DNA from: Nitrososphaera sp. UBA210
GTDB lineage: Archaea > Thermoproteota > Nitrososphaeria > Nitrososphaerales > Nitrososphaeraceae
Direction of reading: 5' to 3'
DNA: 37,359 nt
Assembly (NCBI GenBank): GCA_002494895.1
Contig: DADA01000033.1
Coordinates: 1-37,359 of the forward strand
Shown here: positions 17,138 to 25,643 of the stretch, piece by piece
Numbering within the stretch: position 1 is the stretch's first letter
Layout of the letters: each line of letters opens with the position of its first letter
Notes under the pieces: generated by a model
What the model saw: only the letters and a program-made list of their open reading frames with translations
The model's database searches: none
Told to the model about the DNA's origin: nothing
Made by a program: the position numbers and the translations under genes

Positions 17138-19239
17138 TTCTTTAGAATTATTCTGGCGTCGACCACCCTTGCGCCCCTTCCCTGTTCGAGCACAAGGAGA
17201 GGGTTGATGTCGAATTCCTTTATTTCCGGAAAATCGACGACCAGCTGGGAAAGTCGCTGAAGCGAATCGGCTATTGTCTTCAGGTCAGATGGCTTTTCTC
17301 CCCGCACTCCCTTTAGCAGTTTTATCGTCTTGATGGCCTCTACCATGTTTGTCGCCTCGCGCTCGTCTATCGGCGCAACTCTGAATACCACATCTTTGAG
17401 CACCTCGACATAGATGCCGCCGAGGCCAAACATGATGACTGGTCCAAAGGTCGGGTCCTGGCTTGCGCCAAGAATGGTTTCCTTTGCTGACTTTACCATC
17501 TCCTGCACCAGTACTCCCTTTATCTTGGCATCAGCCTTGTACTTTTTCGCGTTTTCCATTATCGAACGAAACGATGCGCGCAACTCTTCGTCTGTCCTGA
17601 CGCCGACCCTGACACCCCCGGCGTCTGACTTGTGGATGATGTCCGGCGACGCGATCTTCATCACGACCGGGTATCCGATTTCTTTTGCGCCCCTGACGCA
17701 CTCTTCCTCGGTTGTGCCCAGGATGCTTTTTGGAGTTGGAAAGCCGTAGGCCTTCAGGACTTCATAGCCCTCTTCTTCCAGCAGGTTGGCACGTCCCTGC
17801 TTGCAGACATTCTCAAAGATCGTCTTTACCTTTTCCTTGTCCTTTGCGAACTGGAGAGTTGGCGCCTTGGTCGAAGAGGTATCGATCCATTTCTTAAAGT
17901 CGTACATCGCCTTGAGAGTCCTTATCGCCGGCTCGGAATACAGGTAGTATGGAACACCCCCTTCAGACATTATCGTCCTGTTTTCTATCCCCTCGGCAAG
18001 GCCCATGAGTGAAGCTAGGATGGTCTTGGTCGGGAATTGCCGCGACATTTTTACCAGGACTCTGGCAAGGTCGTCGTAGTTCAGCGTTGCGGACGGGGTG
18101 CACATTGTCACGACGGACCCGACGTTTTGGTGGGCAAGGACTTCAAGAAGCACCTTTTCAAATCTGACATAGTCGGCATCGCCAACGATATCCACGGGAT
18201 TTCTTGGCGATCCGTAAGCCGGGATGACTTTGGATATCGCTTCTTTGATAGAAGAGATGTCGGCCATTTTCAGACCGTATTTTGAACACGAGTCAGTCGA
18301 TATTATTGCAGGACCTCCCGCGTTGGAGACAATTACGATGCCGCCGTCGGGAATAGGTTGCTTTGAAAATGCCGTTGCAAGGTCGAACAGCTCGCCCATA
18401 GTATCCACGCGTATTACGCCGCACTGGGCAAACGCGGCTTCATAGTTTGCGTCAGAGCCACCGAGCGCGCCAGTGTGAGATGCGGCTGCTTTGGCGCCTT
18501 CTGCCGTCCTTCCAGCCTTGAGCACGACTATCGGCTTTTTTTTCTCCGTGGTTATTTTCTTGGCGATGTCCATGAATCGCCTCCCGCTTCGGATGTCCTC
18601 AAGGTACATTATGATGACTCTGGTATCATCATCGTCTGCCAGGAGCTCCAGGACGTCGCTTTCGTCCATGTCGACCTTGTTGCCCATGCTGATGACTTTG
18701 GAAAAGCCGATGTTCTGGGCCTCCGCGTCTTCCACGGTCGCGGCGCAGATCGCGCCGCTCTGCGACACCAGTGCGACTCCTCCGTATCGTGGAGTTATCT
18801 TTAGAAAAGTGGAATTCATCATGTTGTCATTTGAAAGGCTCATTATCCCCAGGCAGTTTGGACCTATCACCCTGATGCCGTATTTTTTAGAAATTTCGCC
18901 GACCTGCTTTTCCAGTCTTGCGCCTTCTTCATCTACTTCTTTGAATCCTGCAGAGACAATGATAGCTCCCTTGATGCCCTTCTTACCTACCTCTTCCATG
19001 ACATCAGGGGTGAACCTGCTAGGCGCGGCGACTACTGCAAGATCGACCTGTTCCGGTATGTCGATGACGCTCTTGTAGGCAGTCAGCCCGCCTACCGTTG
19101 GGTTTGACGGGGTGACCGGGTAGATCTTGCCTTTGAAATGCTTTGCAATGTTGGTAAAGATCGTCTTGCCAACGCCGGGTTTCTCTGATGCTCCTATAAC
19201 TGCTATGGATCTTGGTGAGAAAAAGATAGAGCTGGACAT
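17134..19239 (-). CDS. ADP-forming acyl-CoA synthetase (acetate/3-hydroxypropionate/4-hydroxybutyrate-CoA ligase family)
   Basis: 701-residue single-chain NDP-forming acyl-CoA synthetase. CoA-binding Rossmann domain (1-~130, GASEKPGVGK), succinyl-CoA-ligase-like domains (~150-460) with the phosphohistidine His255 in ASHTGALGG, and a C-terminal ATP-grasp domain (~480-700, KIASPDIIHKSDAGG, FDINPLL). In thaumarchaea two such proteins, 3-hydroxypropionyl-CoA and 4-hydroxybutyryl-CoA synthetases, make the CO2-fixation cycle energy-efficient; acetate and other acids are alternatives. I cannot choose the substrate from this sequence. A TATA box stands ~30 nt before ATG 19239, divergent from the M20 peptidase. 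Confidence 0.85.
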   Translation of the reverse strand: MSSSIFFSPRSIAVIGASEKPGVGKTIFTNIAKHFKGKIYPVTPSNPTVGGLTAYKSVIDIPEQVDLAVVAAPSRFTPDVMEEVGKKGIKGAIIVSAGFKEVDEEGARLEKQVGEISKKYGIRVIGPNCLGIMSLSNDNMMNSTFLKITPRYGGVALVSQSGAICAATVEDAEAQNIGFSKVISMGNKVDMDESDVLELLADDDDTRVIIMYLEDIRSGRRFMDIAKKITTEKKKPIVVLKAGRTAEGAKAAASHTGALGGSDANYEAAFAQCGVIRVDTMGELFDLATAFSKQPIPDGGIVIVSNAGGPAIISTDSCSKYGLKMADISSIKEAISKVIPAYGSPRNPVDIVGDADYVRFEKVLLEVLAHQNVGSVVTMCTPSATLNYDDLARVLVKMSRQFPTKTILASLMGLAEGIENRTIMSEGGVPYYLYSEPAIRTLKAMYDFKKWIDTSSTKAPTLQFAKDKEKVKTIFENVCKQGRANLLEEEGYEVLKAYGFPTPKSILGTTEEECVRGAKEIGYPVVMKIASPDIIHKSDAGGVRVGVRTDEELRASFRSIMENAKKYKADAKIKGVLVQEMVKSAKETILGASQDPTFGPVIMFGLGGIYVEVLKDVVFRVAPIDEREATNMVEAIKTIKLLKGVRGEKPSDLKTIADSLQRLSQLVVDFPEIKEFDINPLLVLEQGRGARVVDARIILKN

Positions 19240-19265
19240 CGAAAAATCAAATCGTATCCAGATGG

Positions 19266-19274
19266 TTATAAATG
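19266..19274 (-). promoter_or_regulatory. TATA element for the acyl-CoA synthetase
   Basis: On the minus strand it reads catttataa, centred ~30 nt before ATG 19239. Confidence 0.55.
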
Positions 19275-19342
19275 CATCATAAGGGTCTTCATTCCCACAA
19301 GACTCATTCGTGGCTAGCGGAGATTTGTGTGTCTCTCGTAAC

Positions 19343-19352
19343 CTTTATTTTC
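19343..19352 (+). promoter_or_regulatory. TATA element that decides the M20 peptidase start
   Basis: ctttattttc is centred ~27 nt before GTG 19374 and lies inside the frame that would begin at ATG 19272. Confidence 0.5.
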
Positions 19353-19373
19353 AATCGAAAGGAGTTAGAGTCC

Positions 19374-20732
19374 GTGAGTTCCATAGACGCCGTCGTCGAT
19401 TCGGAAATGGGCAACCTTGTGGCTGATCTCCAGACTTTGATAAGGCAGCCCAGCGTATCGGCGAAAAAAGTAGGCCTCTCAGAATGTGCCAGCCTTGTTG
19501 CCAGCATGATGAAAAAATCTGGCATAAGTTCAGAGGTTCTGCACCTTGATGATAGATCCGTACCGCCCATAGTGTATGGTGAAGTTAGGTCGAAATCGAA
19601 CCCCAGCAGGACAATCTTGTTCTACAACCACTATGACGTCCAGCCAGAAGAGCCCTTGGAGCTATGGGAAAACGATCCCTTTAGCGGCAGGGTCGAAGGC
19701 AACTATGTTTATGGTCGGGGCGCGGCAGACGATAAGGGCGAGCTCATAACCCGAATCAAGGCCGTGGATTACATGTTGAAGCAGACCGGCGACGCTCCGT
19801 GCAATGTAAAGTTCATCGTTGAAGGCGAAGAGGAGATAGGGAGTGTGCACGTCGAGGAGTACCTGCGAAAGTACCATGACAGGCTTTGCTGCGACGGAGT
19901 CATTTGGGAATTCGGATATGTGGATGCAAAGGACAGGCCTATAATCAGCCTTGGAATGAAGGGCTTGCTTTACGTAGAATTGATAGCCCGCGGGCCTTCG
20001 CTCGATGCACATTCAAGCCTGGCAGTGCTCATAGAGAATCCCGCGTGGCGGCTGGTCGCCGCGCTTGCGACGATGCGCGACCAGAGCGGCAGAATCTTGA
20101 TAAAGGATTGGTACGATGAGGCACGACCTTTTACCGAAGAAGAAAATTCAGTGATTGCCAGCGAACCATTTGATGAGCGGGGATTCAGGGAGGAATATGG
20201 CATTGATCGATTCGTGGGAGACGCGCAGGGAAAAGATGCCAAGAAAGCACTTGTCGGGATGCCTACATGCAATATTGCGGGCTTTAATTCGGGATATGTT
20301 GGAGAAGGCGCCAAGACCGTGCTCCCCTCGAAAGCTATGGTGAAGATAGACTTTAGGCTCGTTCCCGACATGATGCCAGAGCGGCAGCTCAACCGGCTAA
20401 AGAGACACTTGAATGAACTCGGATTCGGGGACATTGAAGTCAAGTTAGTACATGGAGAGGCGGCCGCCAGGACTCCGATAAGTGATCCCTTCGTTTGTCA
20501 GGTAGAGCAAGCGGCGAAGGAGACCTTTGGCTCGGCAATAATCAGTGTGTCTTCTGCGGGGACTGGCCCGATGTACTCGTTCGTAAAGGTGCTTGGAGCG
20601 CCGTGCATCTCTGTTGGCAGCACCTACATGTTTGCAAGAATACACTCTCCAAACGAATTTGCCCGGATCGACCTTTTGAACAAAACAACAAAATGCATTG
20701 GCAGGATAATTGAGAGGTTCGCCAGAGGCTAG
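19374..20732 (+). CDS. M20-family metallopeptidase/deacylase (dipeptidase-like)
   Basis: Zinc-dependent amidohydrolase of the ArgE/DapE/carnosine dipeptidase group, 452 residues from GTG 19374. Metal ligands visible are His in NHYDVQP, Asp in GRGAADDKGE, Glu pair in EGEEEIGS, Asp in YVDAKDR-type region, and His in IHSPNEF near the C-terminus; the dimerisation domain occupies the middle third. A longer frame opens at ATG 19272, but that region encodes no conserved sequence and overlaps the synthetase promoter. The substrate is not predictable, though peptides are likely. It has a single-gene promoter. Confidence 0.87.
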   Translation: MSSIDAVVDSEMGNLVADLQTLIRQPSVSAKKVGLSECASLVASMMKKSGISSEVLHLDDRSVPPIVYGEVRSKSNPSRTILFYNHYDVQPEEPLELWENDPFSGRVEGNYVYGRGAADDKGELITRIKAVDYMLKQTGDAPCNVKFIVEGEEEIGSVHVEEYLRKYHDRLCCDGVIWEFGYVDAKDRPIISLGMKGLLYVELIARGPSLDAHSSLAVLIENPAWRLVAALATMRDQSGRILIKDWYDEARPFTEEENSVIASEPFDERGFREEYGIDRFVGDAQGKDAKKALVGMPTCNIAGFNSGYVGEGAKTVLPSKAMVKIDFRLVPDMMPERQLNRLKRHLNELGFGDIEVKLVHGEAAARTPISDPFVCQVEQAAKETFGSAIISVSSAGTGPMYSFVKVLGAPCISVGSTYMFARIHSPNEFARIDLLNKTTKCIGRIIERFARG

Positions 20733-20795
20733 GCGCAGATCGCAAACCCAAAGTTTTACCATACATCAATTTATTCGACGTTTAGCCGAGACCGG

Positions 20796-20807
20796 ATTAT
20801 TAATTAG
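20796..20807 (+). promoter_or_regulatory. TATA element for the 59-residue membrane protein
   Basis: attattaattag is centred ~33 nt before ATG 20834, giving a very short leader or none. Confidence 0.4.
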
Positions 20808-20833
20808 AAAGCAAATAGCAAATACTCTATTTA

Positions 20834-21013
20834 ATGAGCGGTCTTGCCCAATTTCTGGCGCGCAAGTCGTTAACAGCCGTGGCAAGCCTCGTAGCGGTTG
20901 TAGCAATCATTGTGGTATTGTTACAGTTCGGCCTCTGCGCACAGGTAGATGCGAAGCTGGTGCAGATCATGCTCCAGATCGACCGAGATCATAGACAAGA
21001 AATTAGTCTTTGA
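20834..21013 (+). CDS. Small single-pass membrane protein (59 residues)
   Basis: ATG 20834 to TGA 21011-21013. Basic N-terminus (residues 1-12 with ARK), a strong hydrophobic helix (~13-34: AVASLVAVVAIIVVLLQFG), a Cys at 35 and a mildly charged tail with DRDHRQE. Predicted single transmembrane span with a short outside or inside tail. Codon positions look coding (many G/C third positions) and a TATA element precedes it. Function unknown. It sits between the M20 peptidase and the tRNA-Val gene. Confidence 0.55.
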   Translation: MSGLAQFLARKSLTAVASLVAVVAIIVVLLQFGLCAQVDAKLVQIMLQIDRDHRQEISL

Positions 21014-21192
21014 CGGACCGGAAGATAGACAAGCCTACAAAGAAGTGCGAATGCAACAAGAAATTCAACGGCTCGTGCTGGATGTGTGTATTTAATCGCG
21101 ACGTTGAATTCGATAGAATGCTGGAAAAGCCCAGTTCAACGCGTGAGAGAGTGGATGGGGAGAGATTCGAACTCTCGACCACCTGCGTGTAA
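21010..21192 (+). CDS. Doubtful short Cys-rich frame overlapping tRNA-Val
   Basis: A 60-residue frame from TTG 21010, whose start overlaps the TGA of the preceding small gene. It contains CEC and CWMC, suggestive of a zinc knuckle, but the last 40 nt lie antisense to the tRNA-Val gene. It could be translationally coupled to the small membrane protein, or it may be a chance frame. Conservation is needed to decide. Confidence 0.2.
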   Translation: MTDRKIDKPTKKCECNKKFNGSCWMCVFNRDVEFDRMLEKPSSTRERVDGERFELSTTCV

Positions 21193-21226
21193 GGCAGGTA
21201 TCCTAACCAGACTAGACAACCCATCC
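21153..21226 (-). tRNA. tRNA-Val(TAC)
   Basis: 74-nt cloverleaf on the minus strand. The acceptor pairs GGATGGG with CCCATCC (7 of 7), the anticodon stem CCTGC/GCAGG holds the loop CTTACAC with anticodon TAC (reads GTA/GTG valine codons), and the T arm contains GTTCGAATC. No CCA is encoded and no intron is visible. A TATA-like element lies ~30 nt upstream on the minus strand (21252-21261). Confidence 0.95.
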
Positions 21227-21251
21227 AAAACGCTCGTCAGTTCTGCTGATC

Positions 21252-21261
21252 TATATTAATA
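21252..21261. promoter_or_regulatory. Palindromic TATA element upstream of tRNA-Val
   Basis: tatattaata contains the palindrome tattaata. It is ~30 nt upstream of the tRNA-Val 5' end on the minus strand. On the plus strand it lies ~57 nt before the dehydratase ATG, and a second A/T element (cgtattagat) at about 21280-21291 fits that gene better. Confidence 0.45.
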
Positions 21262-21313
21262 GTATTTGGGAAAGCGGGCAAGACGTATTAGATACTGCGA
21301 CCAATCCTTTCTT

Positions 21314-21613
21314 ATGTCTGAGGACGAGTATCAAAAGCTCTCTGAACAAGATATCCAGCAGCAAGTAGCTAAGCTGGAAGGCTGGAAGGTATTGGGTGGC
21401 AAAGTGAACAAGACCTTCGAGTTCGAAAATTTTGTTCAGGCGTTTGGTTTCATGACAAGGGTTGCAATGGAAGCGGAAAAGATGAACCACCATCCGGAAT
21501 GGTTCAACGTCTATAACCGTGTACGGATCGACCTGATGACTCATGATGTCGGCGGCATCAGCAATTACGACATCAAGCTGGCAGAGATAATCGACAGGAT
21601 TGCGAAAGACTGA
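21314..21613 (+). CDS. phhB: Pterin-4a-carbinolamine dehydratase
   Basis: 99-residue PCD/DCoH family enzyme that dehydrates 4a-hydroxytetrahydropterin; in archaea without pterin hydroxylases the cofactor role is uncertain. Family signatures are EAEKMNHHPEWFNVYNRV, with the catalytic HH pair, and the later VGGISNYDIKLAEIID. The start is set at ATG 21314, because the longer frame from TTG 21266 adds a segment without family similarity, and an A/T element lies ~27 nt before it. It is convergent with the Nudix gene, with a 7-nt gap. Confidence 0.92.
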   Translation: MSEDEYQKLSEQDIQQQVAKLEGWKVLGGKVNKTFEFENFVQAFGFMTRVAMEAEKMNHHPEWFNVYNRVRIDLMTHDVGGISNYDIKLAEIIDRIAKD

Positions 21614-21620
21614 TCGAACA

Positions 21621-22172
21621 CTAGTTAGAACGAGTTGTACGTTTGCGCCGGTTTTTGGTCTGTGAATGAATTGCTAATAGTGCTGCGATCGTCTTGCAGT
21701 CCTGAATCTCGCCACTAACACATTTTCTCACAGCCTCATCAAGCTTTACGTGCTTGATCCTGATGTCTTCATCGGCATCGAGCGTTCCTCTTTTTATCTT
21801 CTCTAGTTTTGAAGCCACAAAGACGTACATCAGTTCGGTATCGTAGCCGGGCGCCAGGTACCAGCGGGTGAGCGGCTCAAGTTGTCCCGAGTATCCTATC
21901 TCTTCAGCCAATTCTCTTAAAGCGGCTTTTTCTGGCGTCTCGCCGCTTTCAATCTTGCCTGCGGGGATCTCGAGAAGGGTCTTGCCCGCAGCACGGCGAT
22001 ACTGCGTAACGAGGATGACCGAATCGTCGATTAATGGGACTATGCCCACCGACTCTTTGTGCTCAACTATCTCCTTCTCTACCAGCCTGCCATTTAGAAG
22101 AAATTTGTCTTTCCTCAGAGAGATGGTGCCGGAATAGATATTCTTGCTCTCGATCAGCTCAACTTTGGCCAA
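21621..22172 (-). CDS. Nudix hydrolase (ADP-ribose pyrophosphatase-like)
   Basis: 183 residues. The Nudix box is complete: G-x5-E-x7-REL-xEE-xG at about 72-94 (GKIESGETPEKAALRELAEE). The flanks resemble ADPRase (VTQYRR, EIPAGK), so ADP-ribose or a related nucleotide-diphosphate sugar is the likely substrate. The start is TTG at 22170-22172, with a TATA element ~28 nt upstream. It diverges from the 138-residue gene across a ~75-nt region holding promoters for both. Confidence 0.9.
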   Translation of the reverse strand: MAKVELIESKNIYSGTISLRKDKFLLNGRLVEKEIVEHKESVGIVPLIDDSVILVTQYRRAAGKTLLEIPAGKIESGETPEKAALRELAEEIGYSGQLEPLTRWYLAPGYDTELMYVFVASKLEKIKRGTLDADEDIRIKHVKLDEAVRKCVSGEIQDCKTIAALLAIHSQTKNRRKRTTRSN

Positions 22173-22194
22173 TACGATACGTGTCTTGAGGGAT

Positions 22195-22205
22195 GTGATT
22201 AAACC
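22195..22205 (-). promoter_or_regulatory. TATA element for the Nudix gene
   Basis: gattaaac core, read ggtttaatc on the minus strand, centred ~28 nt before TTG 22172. Confidence 0.45.
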
Positions 22206-22214
22206 TATCCGCTA

Positions 22215-22224
22215 TTTTTATATC
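22215..22224 (+). promoter_or_regulatory. TATA element for the 138-residue gene and UbiB/AarF kinase
   Basis: tttttatatc is centred ~29 nt before GTG 22248. Confidence 0.55.
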
Positions 22225-22247
22225 GGCTGATAGGGCTTCATGATATC

Positions 22248-22664
22248 GTGGAATTCGTTGACGGAGACGGCAACATCGTTGTGCCAAAATCCGTCAGGCC
22301 TATAATGGATCTGAAGGAGACTCCTTTTGGCGGAAAGAAAGGAGCGAGAAAGCAGTTCCGCTATGGCAATCTCCACATTCGCGATTACGATACTCATTAC
22401 ACTGTTCACATGGATAGGATCGATCCCATGAGGAATCCCCTTGGCCACCTTCTAGTCGATGCGCCGGAATATCTTGCGGGAGCGGCGGCTGCTGCCATAG
22501 TTGCAAGGCGCGTTGGAACCGCGGTGTACCGTAGGCGAAAAATCGAAGGCACTAGTAGAAGAGCCGCTGTTGACGCAGCAGTGGCTGGATGCCTTGCAGG
22601 TTCTGCAGCGGGCAGGCTGGCATATGATGCCACTATTGAGCTGAAAAAGAAGAGAGGGGAATAA
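22248..22664 (+). CDS. Unrecognised protein in operon with a UbiB/AarF kinase
   Basis: 138 residues from GTG 22248. The N-terminal ~75 residues are polar with many charged residues and a His/Asp-rich part (HIRDYDTHYTVHMDRIDP). The C-terminal half is Ala/Gly-rich (AGAAAAAIVARRVG and AAVDAAVAGCLAGSAAG), like two amphipathic or weakly membrane-associated helices. I do not recognise a family. It ends 5 nt before the kinase start, so the pair form an operon; the helical half could attach it to the membrane next to the kinase. Confidence 0.65.
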   Translation: MEFVDGDGNIVVPKSVRPIMDLKETPFGGKKGARKQFRYGNLHIRDYDTHYTVHMDRIDPMRNPLGHLLVDAPEYLAGAAAAAIVARRVGTAVYRRRKIEGTSRRAAVDAAVAGCLAGSAAGRLAYDATIELKKKRGE

Positions 22665-22669
22665 GGCAA

Positions 22670-24289
22670 TTGGAAAGCCCTTCCCAGATACGAAAAGAAG
22701 ACAGTGCTAATGTCAGAGACGACGGGCGAGTTTTTCGCAAGCCGTCCAAGATGCATGTCGCCCACGTCGTATTCAAGTTGCTTCCAGTGATTATTGACTT
22801 CCGGAGGGACAGGCGGGAATGGGTAAAGCGCGAAGGCAAGAATGTGGACGAAGCAAAGTACCGCAGGCACGCAGAAAGGGCCCTGAAGACCTTCATCGCC
22901 CTAGGGCCGTCGTATATCAAGCTGGGCCAGTGGCTGTCTACCCGCGTCGACTTGCTGCCCCAGCCGTACCTTGAAGTGCTTTCAAGCCTCCAGGACGACG
23001 TGCCGCCAGCACCATTTTCTGAAATCAGCCCGATAATCGAAAGGGAACTTGGCAAGGTCGATCAGGTTTTCGACGAATTTGACAGCACTCCGCTTTCAGG
23101 AGCAAGCCTTGGGCAGGTGTATCTGGCAAGGTACGAAGGCAGGCAGGCAATCGTCAAGGTGAGCAGGCCTGACATCGAGCGCGTGATTGAAGACGACATT
23201 TATGTGCTAAAGAAAATCTTGCCGCTTGCGACGCGCTTTATCGATCCCAATCTTAGATTTTCGGCGGAAGCCATGCTCGCTCAGTTCATAGAAACGGTCC
23301 ATGAAGAAATGGACTATCGGATCGAAGCGGAGAACCTGCTCAGAATCAGGAATAATCTGTCTGGCGATCCATCAGTCCTGATACCCGCGGTTTTTCTGGA
23401 CAGGACCAGCAAGCACGTGCTGACGATGGAGTACCTGCCTGGCATAAAGATCACCGATGTTTCTGCGCTAAACGCCAAGAACATAGACAGAGAGCAGCTG
23501 GTGGTCAGGACCCACAGGCTGTTCTTCAAGATGCTCCTCAGACACGACATATTTCATGCGGATCCGCACCCGGGAAATATTTCGGTCGCTGACAACGGGC
23601 GGCTAATCCTGTACGACTTTGGCATGGTCGGCCGGCTGGACAGCGAAACCCGCATCAAGCTCATCAGGCTCTATCTTGGGTTGCTCGACAAAGACCCTGA
23701 AAGGACAGTAAATGTCCTCATCGAGCTGGGAACTCTCGAGCCGACGGTCAACAGGTACGTTGTGGAACGCGGAATCGCACTGAGCATCCAGACGATGTAC
23801 GGCAAGGAAGTAGATAAGGTGGAGGTCAGGGCGCTTGTAGACCTTGCGAACAAGACGATGAGTCGGTTTCCGTTCAGGCTTCCAAAGAACCTGGCCCTAT
23901 ACATGCGCATGGCGTCAATACTGGAGGGCATTTATCATCACCACAAGGTAAAGTTCCAGTTCGTGAAGGTCTTGGGAAACCTTCTGGAAGAGGAAGGCCT
24001 GGTGAAGGAGGCGTACATCGAAGAGTTAAAGGTAGGCGCGAAAAGGTTTGCGAAGGGAATACAGGATTCTGTCAGCGTTGCTCCAATGCTAAAGACATAT
24101 CTTGAAACTATCGGGCCATACGGCAGACCAAGGACTAACAGCAGCGCACTTGGCGCAATCATACTTGCGTCGGCACTTTTCATCGGCTCTGCCCTTATCC
24201 TTCCGCACAATGCTTACCTGTCGTACGCTGGCTTTGCCGCAGCAGTCGTTTCTGTTGGCGCGGCTGCCATGATGAAAATGAAATCCTAG
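22670..24289 (+). CDS. ABC1/UbiB/AarF atypical kinase family protein
   Basis: 539-residue ABC1-type protein kinase-like ATPase. Signatures are KLGQWLSTR (KxGQ motif), GASLGQVY, IVKVSRP, and the catalytic HADPHPGN with the metal-binding DFG-like DFGMVG. The C-terminus carries two hydrophobic helices (~495-513 and ~518-536), placing it in the membrane. UbiB proteins support isoprenoid quinone or lipid homeostasis; its archaeal partner is not known. The start is TTG 22670, and ATG 22751 (MHVAHV) is an alternative that would drop 27 residues. It is convergent with Hsp20. Confidence 0.9.
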   Translation: MESPSQIRKEDSANVRDDGRVFRKPSKMHVAHVVFKLLPVIIDFRRDRREWVKREGKNVDEAKYRRHAERALKTFIALGPSYIKLGQWLSTRVDLLPQPYLEVLSSLQDDVPPAPFSEISPIIERELGKVDQVFDEFDSTPLSGASLGQVYLARYEGRQAIVKVSRPDIERVIEDDIYVLKKILPLATRFIDPNLRFSAEAMLAQFIETVHEEMDYRIEAENLLRIRNNLSGDPSVLIPAVFLDRTSKHVLTMEYLPGIKITDVSALNAKNIDREQLVVRTHRLFFKMLLRHDIFHADPHPGNISVADNGRLILYDFGMVGRLDSETRIKLIRLYLGLLDKDPERTVNVLIELGTLEPTVNRYVVERGIALSIQTMYGKEVDKVEVRALVDLANKTMSRFPFRLPKNLALYMRMASILEGIYHHHKVKFQFVKVLGNLLEEEGLVKEAYIEELKVGAKRFAKGIQDSVSVAPMLKTYLETIGPYGRPRTNSSALGAIILASALFIGSALILPHNAYLSYAGFAAAVVSVGAAAMMKMKS

Positions 24290-24298
24290 GTACGCACA

Positions 24299-24685
24299 CT
24301 ATGTTATGGGAATGCTTGTCGACTTGGGAATCGGGATCCTGAGAGTGACGACACCATTATCATAGGTCGCCTTGCCCACGACCTTCTCTTCTTCCTTTAC
24401 CGAAATAGGGAGCAAGATTTTCTTGTCTATCTTGACCGGCCTGTGCCTGTAGTGAATCGTTCCAAGAGCCTCCTCCTGATCCCTCTTTGCGCTTATTGAA
24501 AGAACATTGCCACTTATCCGCAGGCTGATGTCCTTTTTCGCAAAGCCCGGGAGGTCTATCGTAACCGTCAGATCGTTGCCTTCCTCCACAATATCGATCG
24601 CTGGCATTACAAATTCGTAAAATTCTCTTGACTTGCTGTCCAGTTCCTTAGCCAGCTCTTTTGCCATGTATCTTCCAACGCCCAT
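24299..24685 (-). CDS. Hsp20/alpha-crystallin small heat-shock protein
   Basis: 128-residue chaperone-like protein. The alpha-crystallin domain (~29-118) shows the DIVEEGNDLTVTIDLPGF start, KKDISLRISGNVLSI, and a terminal GVVTLRIP hydrophobic strand. The C-terminal tail ends IPIPKSTSIPIT, with the IxI-type motif used to form oligomers. A TATA element (24705-24715) lies ~25 nt before ATG 24685, so the longer start is preferred over the internal ATG at 24667. Confidence 0.92.
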   Translation of the reverse strand: MGVGRYMAKELAKELDSKSREFYEFVMPAIDIVEEGNDLTVTIDLPGFAKKDISLRISGNVLSISAKRDQEEALGTIHYRHRPVKIDKKILLPISVKEEEKVVGKATYDNGVVTLRIPIPKSTSIPIT

Positions 24686-24704
24686 GACATCTATTGTCCG
24701 AAAT

Positions 24705-24715
24705 GGTATAAATCC
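24705..24715 (-). promoter_or_regulatory. TATA element for Hsp20
   Basis: On the minus strand it reads ggatttatacc, ~25 nt before ATG 24685. No palindromic operator is evident around it. Confidence 0.55.
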
Positions 24716-24778
24716 TTTATTTTACGGAACTGAAAAACGCAAAAAGGTAGAAATAGTCCGGTACTGATATGGTTGGAA

Positions 24779-24961
24779 ATGTACTCCGGTTCATACGACA
24801 TGCCGAACTGCAACGCGTGCGGGCGTGAGGTGAGGCCGGGCGAGCTGTCAGAAAGTTTTTCCTGTCCCAAGTGCAAGAACGCAAGGATCTGGCGCTGCGA
24901 AGGCTGCAAGGGAAAGCAGAAAAAATACAGGTGTACCGTGTGTGGACACGAGGGCCGCTAG
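24779..24961 (+). CDS. Small zinc-ribbon RNA-binding protein (translation-associated type)
   Basis: About 60 residues with four CxxC-type pairs: CNAC, CPKC, CEGC and CTVC, forming two treble or zinc ribbons, and a basic C-terminus (KGKQKKYRCTVCGHEGR). This pattern is that of the archaeal Zn-ribbon RNA-binding proteins assigned to translation. The start may be ATG 24779 or ATG 24800 (MPNCNACGRE); a TTG at 24773 also lies in frame. Convergent with the following gene, sharing the stop through CTAG at 24958-24961. Confidence 0.82.
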   Translation: MYSGSYDMPNCNACGREVRPGELSESFSCPKCKNARIWRCEGCKGKQKKYRCTVCGHEGR

Positions 24962-25635
24962 CTCAGAACTTTGAAAAAGTTTCTGACCAGATCGCGCTTG
25001 TCGTCCTGCATTGAAATTATTGCTTCTACAAGTTCTTTTTCCACAGCTATTTGACCGGCAATGACTGATCGCAACTTTTTCGCATCCAGTGGGGCGATGC
25101 TGTTGATGGCGCCAGTGCTGTAGGCGTAGATGTATTCATTGAGTATCTTTGAAACAAAAGAAGGCGCGACCTGCATTAGGAACAGCATCCCATCCTTCAT
25201 GATCCTGAGGCTCTGGTCACCTGACGGGAGGGAAGCTATACAGGACTGCAAGAGTTTCATCTTCTTGTCTCCGAGCTCTTCTATGGACGAAGCGACCAGC
25301 AGGCCGGCGTCTGTGAGCTCGTAAAATGGCACACCTTCTAACTGCAATGCTTTTGGCCCACGCCTTAAGGGGAGCCTTCCTCCTTCCTTGACGACACCTA
25401 CCGGGATAAGGACTTCGTCGAGGTCCCGGAAAATGCCCGAGTAGATGTTCTGCCACAGGATGCCATGCTGCTTTGCTATAGCATGTGCAATGGATGTCCT
25501 TGTCCGGAGCTCGGGGCTCTGTTCCGACGCCAGGTGAGCAATGATGCCCCTCTGCCTTTTCGCCTCCCCTGTGAACTTGTTACGCTGCGTCTTGAAAGTG
25601 TCGAATATTGCAATATTGGATTTCTCATCTTTCAC
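24958..25635 (-). CDS. Unrecognised helical protein
   Basis: 225 residues, GTG start at 25635. The N-terminus is basic (KTQRNKFTGEAKRQRG), and a segment around residues ~30-100 has the size and pattern of a winged-helix (SIAHAIAKQHG, GRLPLRRGPKAL, FYELTDAGLLVASSIEEL), so DNA binding or transcription regulation is possible. The rest is helical with repeated hydrophobic-acidic periodicity. I recognise no catalytic motif. The upstream side holds a run of eight C and an A/T-rich stretch that may be its promoter. Confidence 0.6.
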   Translation of the reverse strand: MKDEKSNIAIFDTFKTQRNKFTGEAKRQRGIIAHLASEQSPELRTRTSIAHAIAKQHGILWQNIYSGIFRDLDEVLIPVGVVKEGGRLPLRRGPKALQLEGVPFYELTDAGLLVASSIEELGDKKMKLLQSCIASLPSGDQSLRIMKDGMLFLMQVAPSFVSKILNEYIYAYSTGAINSIAPLDAKKLRSVIAGQIAVEKELVEAIISMQDDKRDLVRNFFKVLS

Positions 25636-25643
25636 CCTGAATG

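Noticed and set aside
19272..19373. Upstream extension of the M20 peptidase
   Set aside because: Contains the promoter of the synthetase and the TATA element of the peptidase; GTG 19374 has the right spacing.
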